Shown here: piece by piece, positions 25,420 to 34,894 of the stretch | Layout of the letters: each line of letters begins with the position of its first letter | How positions within the stretch are numbered: the first letter of the stretch is position 1 | Source of the DNA: Ignavibacteriaceae bacterium | GTDB taxonomy: Bacteria; Bacteroidota; Ignavibacteria; Ignavibacteriales; Ignavibacteriaceae | Direction of reading: 5' to 3' | Assembly (NCBI GenBank): GCA_008933765.1 | Contig: WBUK01000011.1 | Location: 62,001 to 126,000, forward strand | DNA length: 64,000 nucleotides | The notes under the pieces: model-generated | What the model was told of the DNA's origin: nothing | The model's database searches: none | Seen by the model: only the letters and a program-made list of their open reading frames with translations | Program-made: the position numbers and the translations under genes

Positions 25420-26651
25420 ATCAGCCGTGCACCGGGTTTGTACGAAAGATAATACCACATCCATTCAGCCATCACGCGGTAGCGGTTCCTGAACCCGATC
25501 AGATACATAATGTGAATAAAAACCCACAAAAACCAGGCGAAAAAGCCCGAAATTTTGATGTTACCCGCCTGAAAAACCGCTCTTGCCCTTCCGATTGTAG
25601 CCATGCTTCCCCGGTTGAAATATTTAAAAGGAGGTGTATTCTTCCCCTTAAGCCGTCGTTTAAGCAGTTTTGCCACATACCTTCCCTGTTGCATTGCGAC
25701 CGGTGCAATACCGGGGAGAGGTTTACCCTTTTCAGTGAAGAGAGCTGCGTCGCCGATAACAAACACCTCGGGGTCGTCCGGGAGTGTGCAGTCGGGGTTA
25801 ACAACAGCCCTGCCCGCGCGGTCGGTTTCAGTCTCAAGCGAGGCGATGACGGGTGAGGCGGTGTTTCCGGCAGCCCATATAACATTCCGGGTTTCAATTT
25901 TTTCATCTCCGATGTAAACGCCCGTTTCGTCGATGTTGGTTACTATGGTATTCAGCCTGACTTTCACGCCGAGAGCGGTTAAATCTTTCAGAGCCTTTTG
26001 GTTCAGAGGCTCGTCGTAGGCTGTAAGCAGGCGGTCAGCGCCCTCGATCAGGATAATTTCGGTTTTTGAAGTGTCGATCGTTTTGAAATCGTGTCGCAGT
26101 GTTTTACGGGCAATCTCGGCGAGTGCGCCTGCGAGTTCCACGCCGGTGGGGCCACCCCCGACGACCACAAAGCGCACGGGCGGAGTATCGCTCCCGGTGA
26201 AGGCGTTGCTTTCAGCTTCTTCGAAAGAGATCAGCATTTTTCCTCTTATAGCCAGCGCATCGGCGAGGGTTTTCAATCCCGGTGCGTGCGCCTCCCATTC
26301 GTCGTGCCCAAAATAAGCGTGTTTAGCGCCGGCGGCAATGACGAGCGTGTCATAATCAATCGAAGCACCGTTGACATACAGGGATTTGGTTTTCCTGTCG
26401 ATAGCCTGCACTTCGCCCATAATCACTTCAAGATTTTTTGAATTTTTCAGGATAGTTCTTATGGGTGCCGAAATGTCGGCGGGTGAAAGAGCGCTCATCG
26501 CCACCTGGTACAGGAGCGGCTGAAAGAGATGGTGGTTCGTTTTGTCGATTAAAATTATGTTGTAATCCGTGTGGTTCAGGTGCTTTACGAGCTGCAGCCC
26601 ACCAAAGCCCGCACCGACTACCACTACGGTTTGTTTCTCTTTGTGTTTCAT
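25389..26651 (-). CDS. ndh: Type II NADH dehydrogenase (NDH-2)
   Basis: A 420-aa FAD-dependent NADH:quinone oxidoreductase. The N-terminal dinucleotide site VVVGAGFGGLQ (FAD) and an internal FVVVGGGPTGVELAG (NADH) are clear, with the PLLYQVA and PGIAPVAMQQG blocks typical of NDH-2. A hydrophobic C-terminal segment (FFAWFLWVFIHIMYLIGF) fits membrane attachment. It passes electrons from NADH to quinone without pumping protons. The extreme C-terminus lies inside copy 2 of the 68-bp tandem duplication, so the last few residues may be altered from the ancestral form. Confidence 0.93.
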   Translation of the reverse strand: MKHKEKQTVVVVGAGFGGLQLVKHLNHTDYNIILIDKTNHHLFQPLLYQVAMSALSPADISAPIRTILKNSKNLEVIMGEVQAIDRKTKSLYVNGASIDYDTLVIAAGAKHAYFGHDEWEAHAPGLKTLADALAIRGKMLISFEEAESNAFTGSDTPPVRFVVVGGGPTGVELAGALAEIARKTLRHDFKTIDTSKTEIILIEGADRLLTAYDEPLNQKALKDLTALGVKVRLNTIVTNIDETGVYIGDEKIETRNVIWAAGNTASPVIASLETETDRAGRAVVNPDCTLPDDPEVFVIGDAALFTEKGKPLPGIAPVAMQQGRYVAKLLKRRLKGKNTPPFKYFNRGSMATIGRARAVFQAGNIKISGFFAWFLWVFIHIMYLIGFRNRYRVMAEWMWYYLSYKPGARLITTDPYRKPF

Positions 26652-27007
26652 ATTTTATCAATGCCAACGGCATTCCTCATTCGTTTTAAGTAATAAAAAG
26701 TTCAGGTCTCCCTGCTTCCCCGCTTTTTGAAGTGTTGCCCCCGAAGGTTGATGCAGAAAAACCTCCGGCTTCCCCCTGCATTTCAAAGGATTTCCCTTTC
26801 ATTTTTGGAAAAGAAAAAAATTAAAATCCTGTACATATAAAAGGTTTTTTCGGCGGGGTTAGTTCCTTAAGCATTTGCGAAGAAAGAAAACAGGAAGCCC
26901 GGGCAAAAGCGAAGAGAAAAACAGCAAATTGGTGCAAAAGCGAAGAAAAAACAGATCAGGTTGGTGCAAATTTTTTATATTTCCCGTCAAAAAAAACGAT
27001 AATCGCC
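26652..27007. other. Divergent promoter region between ndh and corA
   Basis: No gene is supported. The region must hold promoters for ndh (leftward) and corA (rightward), but I cannot place consensus boxes. Confidence 0.4.
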
Positions 27008-28072
27008 ATGAAAATACATTTCAGAAAACTGAGCCAAAAAGTGGGGGCACCACCCGGAACAATTCAGTACACCGGCGAAAGGGCTTCCGCAGCGACAAAA
27101 ATAATAATCACCCGCTTCAACGAGGATGATTTCAGCCGGAAAGAGATGATCTCAACTGCAGAGTTGGAGCAATATCTGAAGACTGAGCCACAGGGGTTTC
27201 AGTGGATAAGAGTGATCGGCTTCAGCAAGCGGGAGTATTTCAACATTCTGTTTCGACACTTCAAAATTCACGAAATGACGATGGAAGATATTTTCAATGT
27301 CTATCAACGCCCGAAAATCGAGCAAATTGGGGATGCACTTTTTGCAGAGGTCAACAGAATAAGCATTTTGCAGGGGAATTGCTGCACTTCCGATCAGGTT
27401 GCGATGCTGCTTGACGGCAAAACACTTCTTACCTTTCAGGATTTTGAGGAAGATTTTCTGCAGTCGGTTGAAAAAAGGATAGAAAACCACAACTCGTTGA
27501 TTAGAAAGAACATACAGTTTCTTTTTTACTCAGTGATCGATACGGTGGTTGACGAGTATTATGTGGTGCTCGAAAAGCTGAACGATAAAATTGAAGAAAT
27601 TGAAGAGCTTTTCATCGGAGGGGAGGTGAACGATAACTTCAAGGTGCTGCAACTGCTGCGCAACGAGATGAGGAAACTACGGCAGGCGGTATGGCCCCTA
27701 AGGGAGATTATAAATAAAATCAACAAAAACGAATTTCTTGTTATTTCCGAAGACCTCAGTATATACTTCAACGACCTGAATGACAACATGAAGCAGATAA
27801 TCGAGCTGCTGGAGAATATGCGCGAGACCACCCTCGGGCTGATCGATGTTTATATGTCGTATGTAAGCAACCGCCTAAACGATATAATGAAGGTTTTGAC
27901 GATAATTTCCACAGTTTTCATCCCTCTCACCTTTATAACGGGTATTTACGGGATGAATTTCCACTTTATGCCTGAAATAGAAGAACCATGGGGCTACCCT
28001 GCGGCGCTTTCGATTATGGTGGTGGTGGTGCTTTCTTCGGTGTTGTTTTTCAAGAAGAAGAAGTGGTTTTGA
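27008..28072 (+). CDS. corA: CorA-type magnesium/cobalt transporter
   Basis: A 354-aa protein with a long cytoplasmic helical domain and two C-terminal membrane helices. The signature YGMNF (about residues 315-319) follows the first membrane helix, with PEIEEPWGYP in the periplasmic loop and a basic end KKKKWF. This is the pentameric CorA family of Mg2+ channels. No strong ribosome site precedes ATG 27008, although the protein start fits homologues in length. Confidence 0.93.
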   Translation: MKIHFRKLSQKVGAPPGTIQYTGERASAATKIIITRFNEDDFSRKEMISTAELEQYLKTEPQGFQWIRVIGFSKREYFNILFRHFKIHEMTMEDIFNVYQRPKIEQIGDALFAEVNRISILQGNCCTSDQVAMLLDGKTLLTFQDFEEDFLQSVEKRIENHNSLIRKNIQFLFYSVIDTVVDEYYVVLEKLNDKIEEIEELFIGGEVNDNFKVLQLLRNEMRKLRQAVWPLREIINKINKNEFLVISEDLSIYFNDLNDNMKQIIELLENMRETTLGLIDVYMSYVSNRLNDIMKVLTIISTVFIPLTFITGIYGMNFHFMPEIEEPWGYPAALSIMVVVVLSSVLFFKKKKWF

Positions 28073-28267
28073 GATTAGCAAGGGCGTAGGAAAAGCGAAA
28101 CTGAACCCGACAAAACCGGTTTATCAAAAGCAGTGAAGAATATACCGGGTTAAACAGGAACCACACGCCGCCACTTCCCCGATAAAACCGGCAGTTCAGC
28201 GGTTGTAATATGAATTATTATTTGTATGTTTGAAGACGGGAAATAATTCTTATTTAAGGATATAAAA

Positions 28268-29965
28268 ATGGATATACACGGAAAGAAAGTGCTGGTTCTC
28301 GGAGGGTGGGGGTTGGTCGGAAGGGCGATCACCCGCCGTCTGATGGAAGAAAAACCGGCAGGTTTAATTATTACCTCGCTCAGAGAAAGCGAAGCTAAAG
28401 ACGAGGTGGAACACCTCAAAAAAACTTACCCCGACAGACCCGAGGGCTTCTTCATCCCATGGTGGGGAAATGTGCTCGTAAGGCACGAGTATAAAGACCT
28501 TCCGCGACCGGAGATGCTCGCAGACCCCGAGCGACGGCGAAAAGTGATTGACGATGTGATGGCAGACCTGAGCGATGAGGTCCTTTCCTCGCAGGCGCTT
28601 TATAAACTGTTAGAAGAGCACAAACCGGATATTATAATCGACTGTATTAACACCGCCACGGGTATTGCTTATCAGAACATCTTTGCAGCTTACAACAACC
28701 TGAAAAAAGTGCTTTACGATGAAAACAAACGGGAGCAAATGATAGAGGAAGTGGAGAAATTAGTTGCCGCTCTATATATCCCGCAGTTGATTCGGCACAT
28801 TCAGGTGCTCTACAATTCGATGCACAAGTTTGAAACGCAGGTTTACCTGAAGATCGGAACCTCCGGCACCGGCGGAATGGGGCTGAACATCCCTTACACG
28901 CACAGCGAAGAACGACCCTCGAGGGTGCTGCTTAGCAAATCCGCCATTGCGGGTGCGCACACTCTTCTTCTTTTCATTATGGCGCGCACACCGGGCGGAG
29001 CAATAACCAAAGAAATTAAGCCCGCCGCCGCTATTGCGTGGAAGAAGATTGAGTTCGGAACGATCAAAAAAGCCGGGAAAGAAGTGGAGATTTTCGACAT
29101 CCCCGTTGACGAAGCAATTCCGCTTGAAGGGAAAATTTACCGGAACTTTGATAAATCGTTCGAAAAAACGGGCGTTTTGCGATCTGTTTACATCGATACA
29201 GGTGAAAACGGAATCTTCTCCCGCGGCGAGTTCGAAGCGATCACGGCACAAAAGCAGATGGAATTTGTTACACCCGAAGAGATAGCAAACAACGCAATTT
29301 ACGAAATTTTGGGCGGTAACACCGGGCGCGATGTGATAAACGCACTTGATAACGCAAACATGCAGCCGACCTATCGCGCCGGATACATGCAGCACCTTGC
29401 AGTTGCAAAACTTGCCAAACTTGAGGAAGAGCACGGCGTTGCCTCTGTTGCTTTCGAGATGTTGGGGCCACCGCGCCTTTCAAAACTGTTGTTTGAGATC
29501 GAAATGCTTAAGCGCACCTGCGGCTTGATGAAAGAGATAGTCAACAAAGCCCCCGAAGAGCTGACTCTGCTGTGCGAAAACTACATCTTAGAGCACGATA
29601 AATTCCGCAACGAGGCGATTTCAGTCGGGATACCCGTTCTAATGCCCGACGGTAAGCGGCTGCTGCGCGGCGAGCTGATGAAAATTCCGGTGTTTGGGCC
29701 TGAAACCGAACTGGAAATTACCGACAAACGGATCGATAAATGGGCTGCAGCCGGGTGGATTGACTTAAGAACCTCCAACTGGGAGTTGTGGATCCACAGG
29801 CTTACGGCGCTTATTGAAGAAGCGGAAGCTATTCCTGAAGAAGATACTTCATCACAACATGTGAGAACGCGGCAATACTGGAACTATTTCGGAGAGATCG
29901 AAGTGGGTAAGGTTGTCTCCTGGCTCTTCATACACGAGGAACAGGGAAGAAGAATGAAACACTGA
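28268..29965 (+). CDS. Rossmann-fold, SDR-like NAD-dependent protein
   Basis: A 565-aa soluble protein. The N-terminus KKVLVLGGWGLVGRAITRRL is an extended short-chain-dehydrogenase/epimerase nucleotide site, followed by KPDIIIDCINTATG. The remaining 400 residues are mixed alpha/beta, and I cannot assign a substrate; the length is well above usual SDR size. AAGGA precedes the ATG. It is followed by a strong terminator, so it seems to be monocistronic. Function beyond nucleotide binding is unknown. Confidence 0.75.
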   Translation: MDIHGKKVLVLGGWGLVGRAITRRLMEEKPAGLIITSLRESEAKDEVEHLKKTYPDRPEGFFIPWWGNVLVRHEYKDLPRPEMLADPERRRKVIDDVMADLSDEVLSSQALYKLLEEHKPDIIIDCINTATGIAYQNIFAAYNNLKKVLYDENKREQMIEEVEKLVAALYIPQLIRHIQVLYNSMHKFETQVYLKIGTSGTGGMGLNIPYTHSEERPSRVLLSKSAIAGAHTLLLFIMARTPGGAITKEIKPAAAIAWKKIEFGTIKKAGKEVEIFDIPVDEAIPLEGKIYRNFDKSFEKTGVLRSVYIDTGENGIFSRGEFEAITAQKQMEFVTPEEIANNAIYEILGGNTGRDVINALDNANMQPTYRAGYMQHLAVAKLAKLEEEHGVASVAFEMLGPPRLSKLLFEIEMLKRTCGLMKEIVNKAPEELTLLCENYILEHDKFRNEAISVGIPVLMPDGKRLLRGELMKIPVFGPETELEITDKRIDKWAAAGWIDLRTSNWELWIHRLTALIEEAEAIPEEDTSSQHVRTRQYWNYFGEIEVGKVVSWLFIHEEQGRRMKH

Positions 29966-30002
29966 TTTATATCAACACCAAGTAAACGCTTAAAATGCGA
30001 AA

Positions 30003-30036
30003 AAAAAAGCGGAGGTGCCTAAGCTTCCGCTTTTTA
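30003..30036. terminator. Bidirectional rho-independent terminator
   Basis: AAAAAGCGGA and TCCGCTTTTT form a 10-bp stem around a 12-nt loop, followed by TTTATTT on the plus strand. It lies after the SDR-like gene and also faces the end of ferritin on the other strand. Confidence 0.8.
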
Positions 30037-30141
30037 TTTAATGGAAATTTGGTGTTCTCTGCAAACAGAAATTGAGGTGTTTTCCGTAAACCTCTGTCAA
30101 AAAATTGATTGTAAGAAAGCGGGAAGAACCACGGCAAAAAA

Positions 30142-30633
30142 CTATTTTGTTCTTTTCCCCATATCTCTGTCGAAAAGATAAAGGGAGTTTTTCGATTCGC
30201 CGATCATTTCAAGTTTATCTATCAGGTTAACGGCGTTTTCTTCCTCTTCAACCTGTTCTTCCACATACCACTGCAGGAACTGATTTGAAGCGTGGTCTTT
30301 CAGTTCAATCGCCAAATCAACCAGTGAGTGGATGCTGCCGGTTATGAATTTTTCGTGGTTATAGGCGTCTTTCAGAGCGTCAAGCGGACCGTTCCACTCA
30401 GTTTTTGGTTTTTCTATTGCTTCCAGAACCACTCTTCCGCCGCGTGTGTGGATATATTCAAAGATTTTCATTGCGTGTTCGTGCTCTTCATCAGCCTGAA
30501 CATGGTAATATTTAGCAAAACCGCTGAGGCTTAATGACTCAAAATAAGCCACCATACTGCGGTAGAGATATTCGGAGAATAGTTCTTTATTTATCTGCTC
30601 GTTAAAAGCTTTTTCCATCTTTTCGGATAACAT
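30142..30633 (-). CDS. ftnA: Ferritin-like iron storage protein
   Basis: A 163-aa four-helix ferritin. Ferroxidase-type residues are visible in helix A (EQINKELFSEYLY), helix B (HVQADEEHEHAMKIFEY, with the E..H pair) and helix D (YVEEQVEEEENAV). The start at 30633 (MLSEKMEKAF) matches the usual ferritin N-terminus and has GAGGA just upstream; the frame extends 31 residues further, probably noncoding. It oxidises Fe(II) and stores iron as a 24-mer. Confidence 0.92.
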   Translation of the reverse strand: MLSEKMEKAFNEQINKELFSEYLYRSMVAYFESLSLSGFAKYYHVQADEEHEHAMKIFEYIHTRGGRVVLEAIEKPKTEWNGPLDALKDAYNHEKFITGSIHSLVDLAIELKDHASNQFLQWYVEEQVEEEENAVNLIDKLEMIGESKNSLYLFDRDMGKRTK

Positions 30634-30915
30634 TCTGTCCTCGATTTTCAATTCATCAAAAAAAATATTTAACCACGAAATATAAGTATGAAACATTGAA
30701 CTATTTTCACCGGAAATTTCACGCAAGTTCGAAAAGCGCAGGCGCCAAAAAATGATTTAAACTCCCCCCAAACCTTCGCCCCCTGCACCTTAAAACACCG
30801 ACATTTCACCCTCTAATATCCCGCAACTCAGGTACCCGTAAATCACTCACCGCTTATTTCAAAAAACTTCTTAAATTTATTAATTGTTTATTTTCATTTT
30901 TTGCAAAGGATATTG

Positions 30916-31794
30916 ATGAAAGGTATAATACTTGCCGGCGGTTCCGGTTCAAGGCTCTACCCAATCACAAAGGTTTACAGCAAACAACTTGCAGTTATCT
31001 ACGACAAACCGCTGATCTACTATCCGCTTTCCGTTCTTATGCTCGGTGGAATAAAAGAAGTGTTGATAATTTCAAACGAGGAGACAATTCCGCTTTACAG
31101 AAGTTTATTCGGCGACGGGTCGCACCTTGGAATGGCTATTTCGTACAAGCTGCAGGATGCACCCCGGGGCATTGCGGAATCTTTCATCCTTGGTGCCGAA
31201 TTTATCGGTGATGATAATGTAACTCTTATTCTGGGGGATAACATCTTTTTCGGCGAAATTGAGTTCTTTTACAAAGCCGTTGCGCAGCACAAATCGGGCG
31301 CTAAAATTTTCGGCTACAGGGTAACCGACCCCGAAAGATACGGTATTGTGAACTTTGACCGTACCGGAAAAGTTCTGTCTATTGAAGAAAAGCCGAAAAT
31401 GCCCAAATCGAACTACGCCGTTCCCGGGCTTTATATTTACGATAAGGATGTGGTTGAAATATCGAAAAACCTGAAACCTTCCGCCCGCGGTGAATTGGAA
31501 ATAACCGATGTGAACAATGAATATCTGAAGCGGGAGGAGCTGATGGTTGAGCTGATCGGCAGGGGCGTTGCATGGCTTGATACAGGAACTCCGCAGGCGT
31601 TGCTTCAGGCTTCCAATTTCTTCGGTGTTATCGAAGAGCGGCAGGGGCTTAAAGTTGCCTGCATCGAAGAAATTGCCTTTGCTAAAGGGTTTATTAACGA
31701 AGCAGAGTTCAGGGATGTGATCGGAACGATCCCTCAGAGTATGTACAGGCAATATTTAGAAAAAGTTTTGCAGGAATTTGAAGAAAAAAGATGA
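30916..31794 (+). CDS. rmlA: Glucose-1-phosphate thymidylyltransferase
   Basis: A 292-aa nucleotidyltransferase that makes dTDP-glucose, the first step of dTDP-rhamnose synthesis. Motifs are GIILAGGSGSRLYPIT at the N-terminus, YDKPLIYYPLSVLM, LGDNIFFG and VEEKP-type IEEKPKMPKSNYAVPG. ATG 30916 with AAAGGA upstream is the start; the frame runs a few codons further left without support. rmlC follows 22 bp later. rmlB and rmlD are not in the window. Confidence 0.95.
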   Translation: MKGIILAGGSGSRLYPITKVYSKQLAVIYDKPLIYYPLSVLMLGGIKEVLIISNEETIPLYRSLFGDGSHLGMAISYKLQDAPRGIAESFILGAEFIGDDNVTLILGDNIFFGEIEFFYKAVAQHKSGAKIFGYRVTDPERYGIVNFDRTGKVLSIEEKPKMPKSNYAVPGLYIYDKDVVEISKNLKPSARGELEITDVNNEYLKREELMVELIGRGVAWLDTGTPQALLQASNFFGVIEERQGLKVACIEEIAFAKGFINEAEFRDVIGTIPQSMYRQYLEKVLQEFEEKR

Positions 31795-31816
31795 AATTTA
31801 ACACGGAGAAAAGAAC

Positions 31817-32374
31817 TTGAAAATTATTAACGGCAAACTTGACGGTATCCGGCTGATTGTTCCGAGAGTTTTCCCGGACCAAAGAGGTTTCTTTTTTGAG
31901 TGTTTCAGGGAAGATATCTTCAAAGAAGCGGGGATTAACTACAATTTCGTACAGGATAACCTCTCCCGCTCTGCAAAAGGTACTATCAGAGGGTTGCATT
32001 TTCAAATCCCGCCTTATGAACAAGGGAAGCTTTGCCAGGTTGTTCAGGGTGCTGTGCTCGATGTGGTGGTGGATATCAGGGTTGGTTCACCAACTTACGG
32101 GCAGCACTTCTCTGCCGTCCTTTCAGACGAGAATCATCACATCCTTTGGATCCCGCCGGGGTTCGCACATGGGTTTTCTGTTCTTTCTGAGGTTGCTACT
32201 TTTCACTATAAATGCACCGCTGTCTATAGCAAAGAGTCGGAAAGAACACTTTTTTACAATGATCCGGAATTGGGGATCGACTGGCAGACCGATGCGCCCG
32301 TTGTATCGGAAAAAGATACTTCAGGCGTGCCGTTAAGCCGCTTAGGGGAGTTTTTCACTTTTAATACGATATAG
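31817..32374 (+). CDS. rmlC: dTDP-4-dehydrorhamnose 3,5-epimerase
   Basis: A 185-aa cupin epimerase. FPDQRGFFFE, QDNLSRSAKGTIRGLHFQ (with the catalytic His), VVDIRVGSPTYGQ and IPPGFAHGF are the family blocks. It starts with TTG at 31817 behind GGAG. It acts on the product of RmlB on the way to dTDP-L-rhamnose, for surface polysaccharide. Confidence 0.93.
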   Translation: MKIINGKLDGIRLIVPRVFPDQRGFFFECFREDIFKEAGINYNFVQDNLSRSAKGTIRGLHFQIPPYEQGKLCQVVQGAVLDVVVDIRVGSPTYGQHFSAVLSDENHHILWIPPGFAHGFSVLSEVATFHYKCTAVYSKESERTLFYNDPELGIDWQTDAPVVSEKDTSGVPLSRLGEFFTFNTI

Positions 32375-32381
32375 GTTAGTT

Positions 32382-34883
32382 ATGAAAAACACACTATTTT
32401 TTACCGATCGCGAGTCGTTAGACAGCTACACACTATCCAACCAGTTTGCCGAACACTTGGAGTTTATACTCGTTAAAACACGGCAGACCGTTACGATGAA
32501 CGATATGTATTATGCCCTTTCTCTTTCAATACGGGATAGATTAGTTCGTAACTGGTTGCGCACACAGTATGCCTATAACACAAAAGATGTTAAACGGGTG
32601 TACTACCTTTCGCTCGAGTTTTTAATGGGGCGCATTCTCGGCAATGCCCTTATTTCTATGGATTACTATGAAGAGTGCCGTAAAATACTCCGACAGGACG
32701 ATTATGTGCTTGAAGATATTATCGAAATAGAGCATGATATGGCGCTGGGCAACGGCGGTTTGGGAAGATTAGCCGCATGCTTCTTAGACTCGATGGCAAC
32801 ACTTCAACTGCCTGCTTTTGGCTACGGTATCAGGTATGAGTTTGGTATTTTTAAGCAGGATATCGTTAACGGAAGGCAGGTTGAACAGCCGGACTACTGG
32901 CTCGCCTTCGGTAATCCGTGGGAAATACCAAGGCGCGAGCTTACCTTTAAAGTCCGCTTCTTCGGAAGGGTGGTTACGGTCAGAACACCCGACGGAACAG
33001 TGAAGCACAACTGGATTGACACAGAAGATATCCTCGCACTTGCCTACGATGTCCCCGTGCCGGGGTATAAATCTGACACCGTAAACAACCTGAGGCTGTG
33101 GGCAGCCCGTGCTAACCAGGAGTTTAATTTTAAGGACTTCAACGAGGGGAACTATGTTGCAGCCGTTGAAGGGAAAAATATTTCCGAGAACATTTCTAAA
33201 GTGCTTTACCCGAACGACAGCTACACGAAAGGGAAATTCCTGAGGCTGAAACAGCAATACTTCTTCTCTTCGGCTTCTCTGCAGGATATTATCAGAAAAT
33301 ACAGGATAAAGCACGATTCGTTCGACGAATTTCCGGAGAAAGTTGCAATTCAGCTGAATGACACGCACCCTGTTATCGCCATCCCCGAGCTGATGAGGAT
33401 TCTGATTGACGAGCACAACATGCCGTGGGAAGAGGCTTGGACTATAACAACCGGAACCTTCGCCTACACGAACCACACCGTTGTGCCCGAAGCGCTTGAA
33501 GAGTGGTCGGTTTCAATTTTTGAAGAATTGTTGCCGCGCCACCTGCAGATAATTTACGAGATCAACCAGCACTTTTTGGATGAAGTGCGGGAAAAATATC
33601 ACCTGCCCGATGATGTGATTTCCAGAATTTCGATTATCAGAGAAAGCCCCGAGAAGAAAATCAGGATGGCGCATCTTGCCATTGTTTCCTGCCACTCGAT
33701 TAACGGCGTGGCGGCACTTCACTCCGACATTCTGAAACAGTTGATTTTCAACGATTTCTACAAAATTTACCCGGAAAAATTCAAAAATGTTACCAACGGA
33801 ATCACTTTCAGGCGGTGGATAAGGCACGCCAATCCGTTGCTTTCTTCTCTGATTTCCGATCGAATTGGCGACGACTGGATTCTGCACAACGAAAAAATCA
33901 GGGATATTGAAAAGTTCATCGACGACCCCGAGTTCCTTAACGACTGGAGCCACATAAAATGGTTCAACAAGCAGCTACTTGCCAAGTTTATTAAGAGCGA
34001 GTATGGCATTTCGGTTTCCACCGATTCCATTTTTGATGTTCAGATTAAGCGCTTCCACGAGTATAAGCGCCAGCTTTTGAATGTGCTGCATGTAATTACG
34101 CTTTACAACAGAATTAAAGAGAACCCGCGCTACGATGCTACACCAAGAACGGTTATTTTTGCCGGAAAGGCTGCGCCGGCATACACAATGGCGAAATTAG
34201 TTATCAGACTGATTCACGCAGTTGCCGATGTGGTTAACAACGACCCCGCCGTTGGCGATAAACTTAAAGTTGTGTTCATTGCTAATTATGGGGTTTCGCT
34301 GGCGGAAAAGATCATACCCGCTGCTGATCTTTCCGAGCAGATTTCTACCGCAGGGTTGGAAGCATCGGGAACAGGCAATATGAAGTTTGCGCTTAACGGT
34401 GCGCTTACAATAGGCACGATGGATGGCGCAAACATCGAGATAAGAGAAGAGGTCGGCGACGAAAATATCTTTATTTTCGGTTTGTTGGCAGACCAGGTTC
34501 TGCAGATGAGGGCTTCGGGCTACAACCCAAGGGAATATTACGACCGTATCCCGGAACTCCGCCGGGTGATAAACATGCTGGCGGGCAACTACTTTGCACC
34601 CGCCGAGCCGGGTATATTCCAGCCGCTGGTTGATTCGCTGATGGGAAGTGATTACTACATGCTTTTTGCCGACTATGAAGACTACTGCCGCATCCAGAGG
34701 GAGGTTGCAATAGCCTACAAAGACCGCGAGCGGTGGGCGCGCATGTCGTTACTCAACACGGCAAGAATAGCCAAATTCTCGAGCGACCGTGCAATAAAAG
34801 ATTACGCAAAACATATCTGGGGCATTAAGCCTGTTAAAGTGAAAGTAAAACAATCCAACGGAGATAACGGCAACGGTAAATAG
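32382..34883 (+). CDS. glgP: Glycogen phosphorylase
   Basis: An 833-aa GT35 enzyme that releases glucose-1-phosphate from glycogen. Blocks include YYLSLEFLMGR, LGNGGLGRLAACFLDS, QLNDTHP and, near the C-terminus, EASGTGNMKFALNGALTIG, whose Lys binds pyridoxal phosphate. Full length for the family. It lies 7 bp after rmlC and 11 bp before an ABC permease, so rmlA-rmlC-glgP and perhaps the transporter share a transcript; glucose-1-phosphate links GlgP to RmlA. Confidence 0.95.
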   Translation: MKNTLFFTDRESLDSYTLSNQFAEHLEFILVKTRQTVTMNDMYYALSLSIRDRLVRNWLRTQYAYNTKDVKRVYYLSLEFLMGRILGNALISMDYYEECRKILRQDDYVLEDIIEIEHDMALGNGGLGRLAACFLDSMATLQLPAFGYGIRYEFGIFKQDIVNGRQVEQPDYWLAFGNPWEIPRRELTFKVRFFGRVVTVRTPDGTVKHNWIDTEDILALAYDVPVPGYKSDTVNNLRLWAARANQEFNFKDFNEGNYVAAVEGKNISENISKVLYPNDSYTKGKFLRLKQQYFFSSASLQDIIRKYRIKHDSFDEFPEKVAIQLNDTHPVIAIPELMRILIDEHNMPWEEAWTITTGTFAYTNHTVVPEALEEWSVSIFEELLPRHLQIIYEINQHFLDEVREKYHLPDDVISRISIIRESPEKKIRMAHLAIVSCHSINGVAALHSDILKQLIFNDFYKIYPEKFKNVTNGITFRRWIRHANPLLSSLISDRIGDDWILHNEKIRDIEKFIDDPEFLNDWSHIKWFNKQLLAKFIKSEYGISVSTDSIFDVQIKRFHEYKRQLLNVLHVITLYNRIKENPRYDATPRTVIFAGKAAPAYTMAKLVIRLIHAVADVVNNDPAVGDKLKVVFIANYGVSLAEKIIPAADLSEQISTAGLEASGTGNMKFALNGALTIGTMDGANIEIREEVGDENIFIFGLLADQVLQMRASGYNPREYYDRIPELRRVINMLAGNYFAPAEPGIFQPLVDSLMGSDYYMLFADYEDYCRIQREVAIAYKDRERWARMSLLNTARIAKFSSDRAIKDYAKHIWGIKPVKVKVKQSNGDNGNGK

Positions 34884-34894
34884 ATGATAAAAGA

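Noticed and set aside
28772-29434. 220-aa minus-strand ORF inside the SDR-like gene
   Set aside because: Composition is typical of an antisense shadow; the plus-strand gene has start, ribosome site and terminator.
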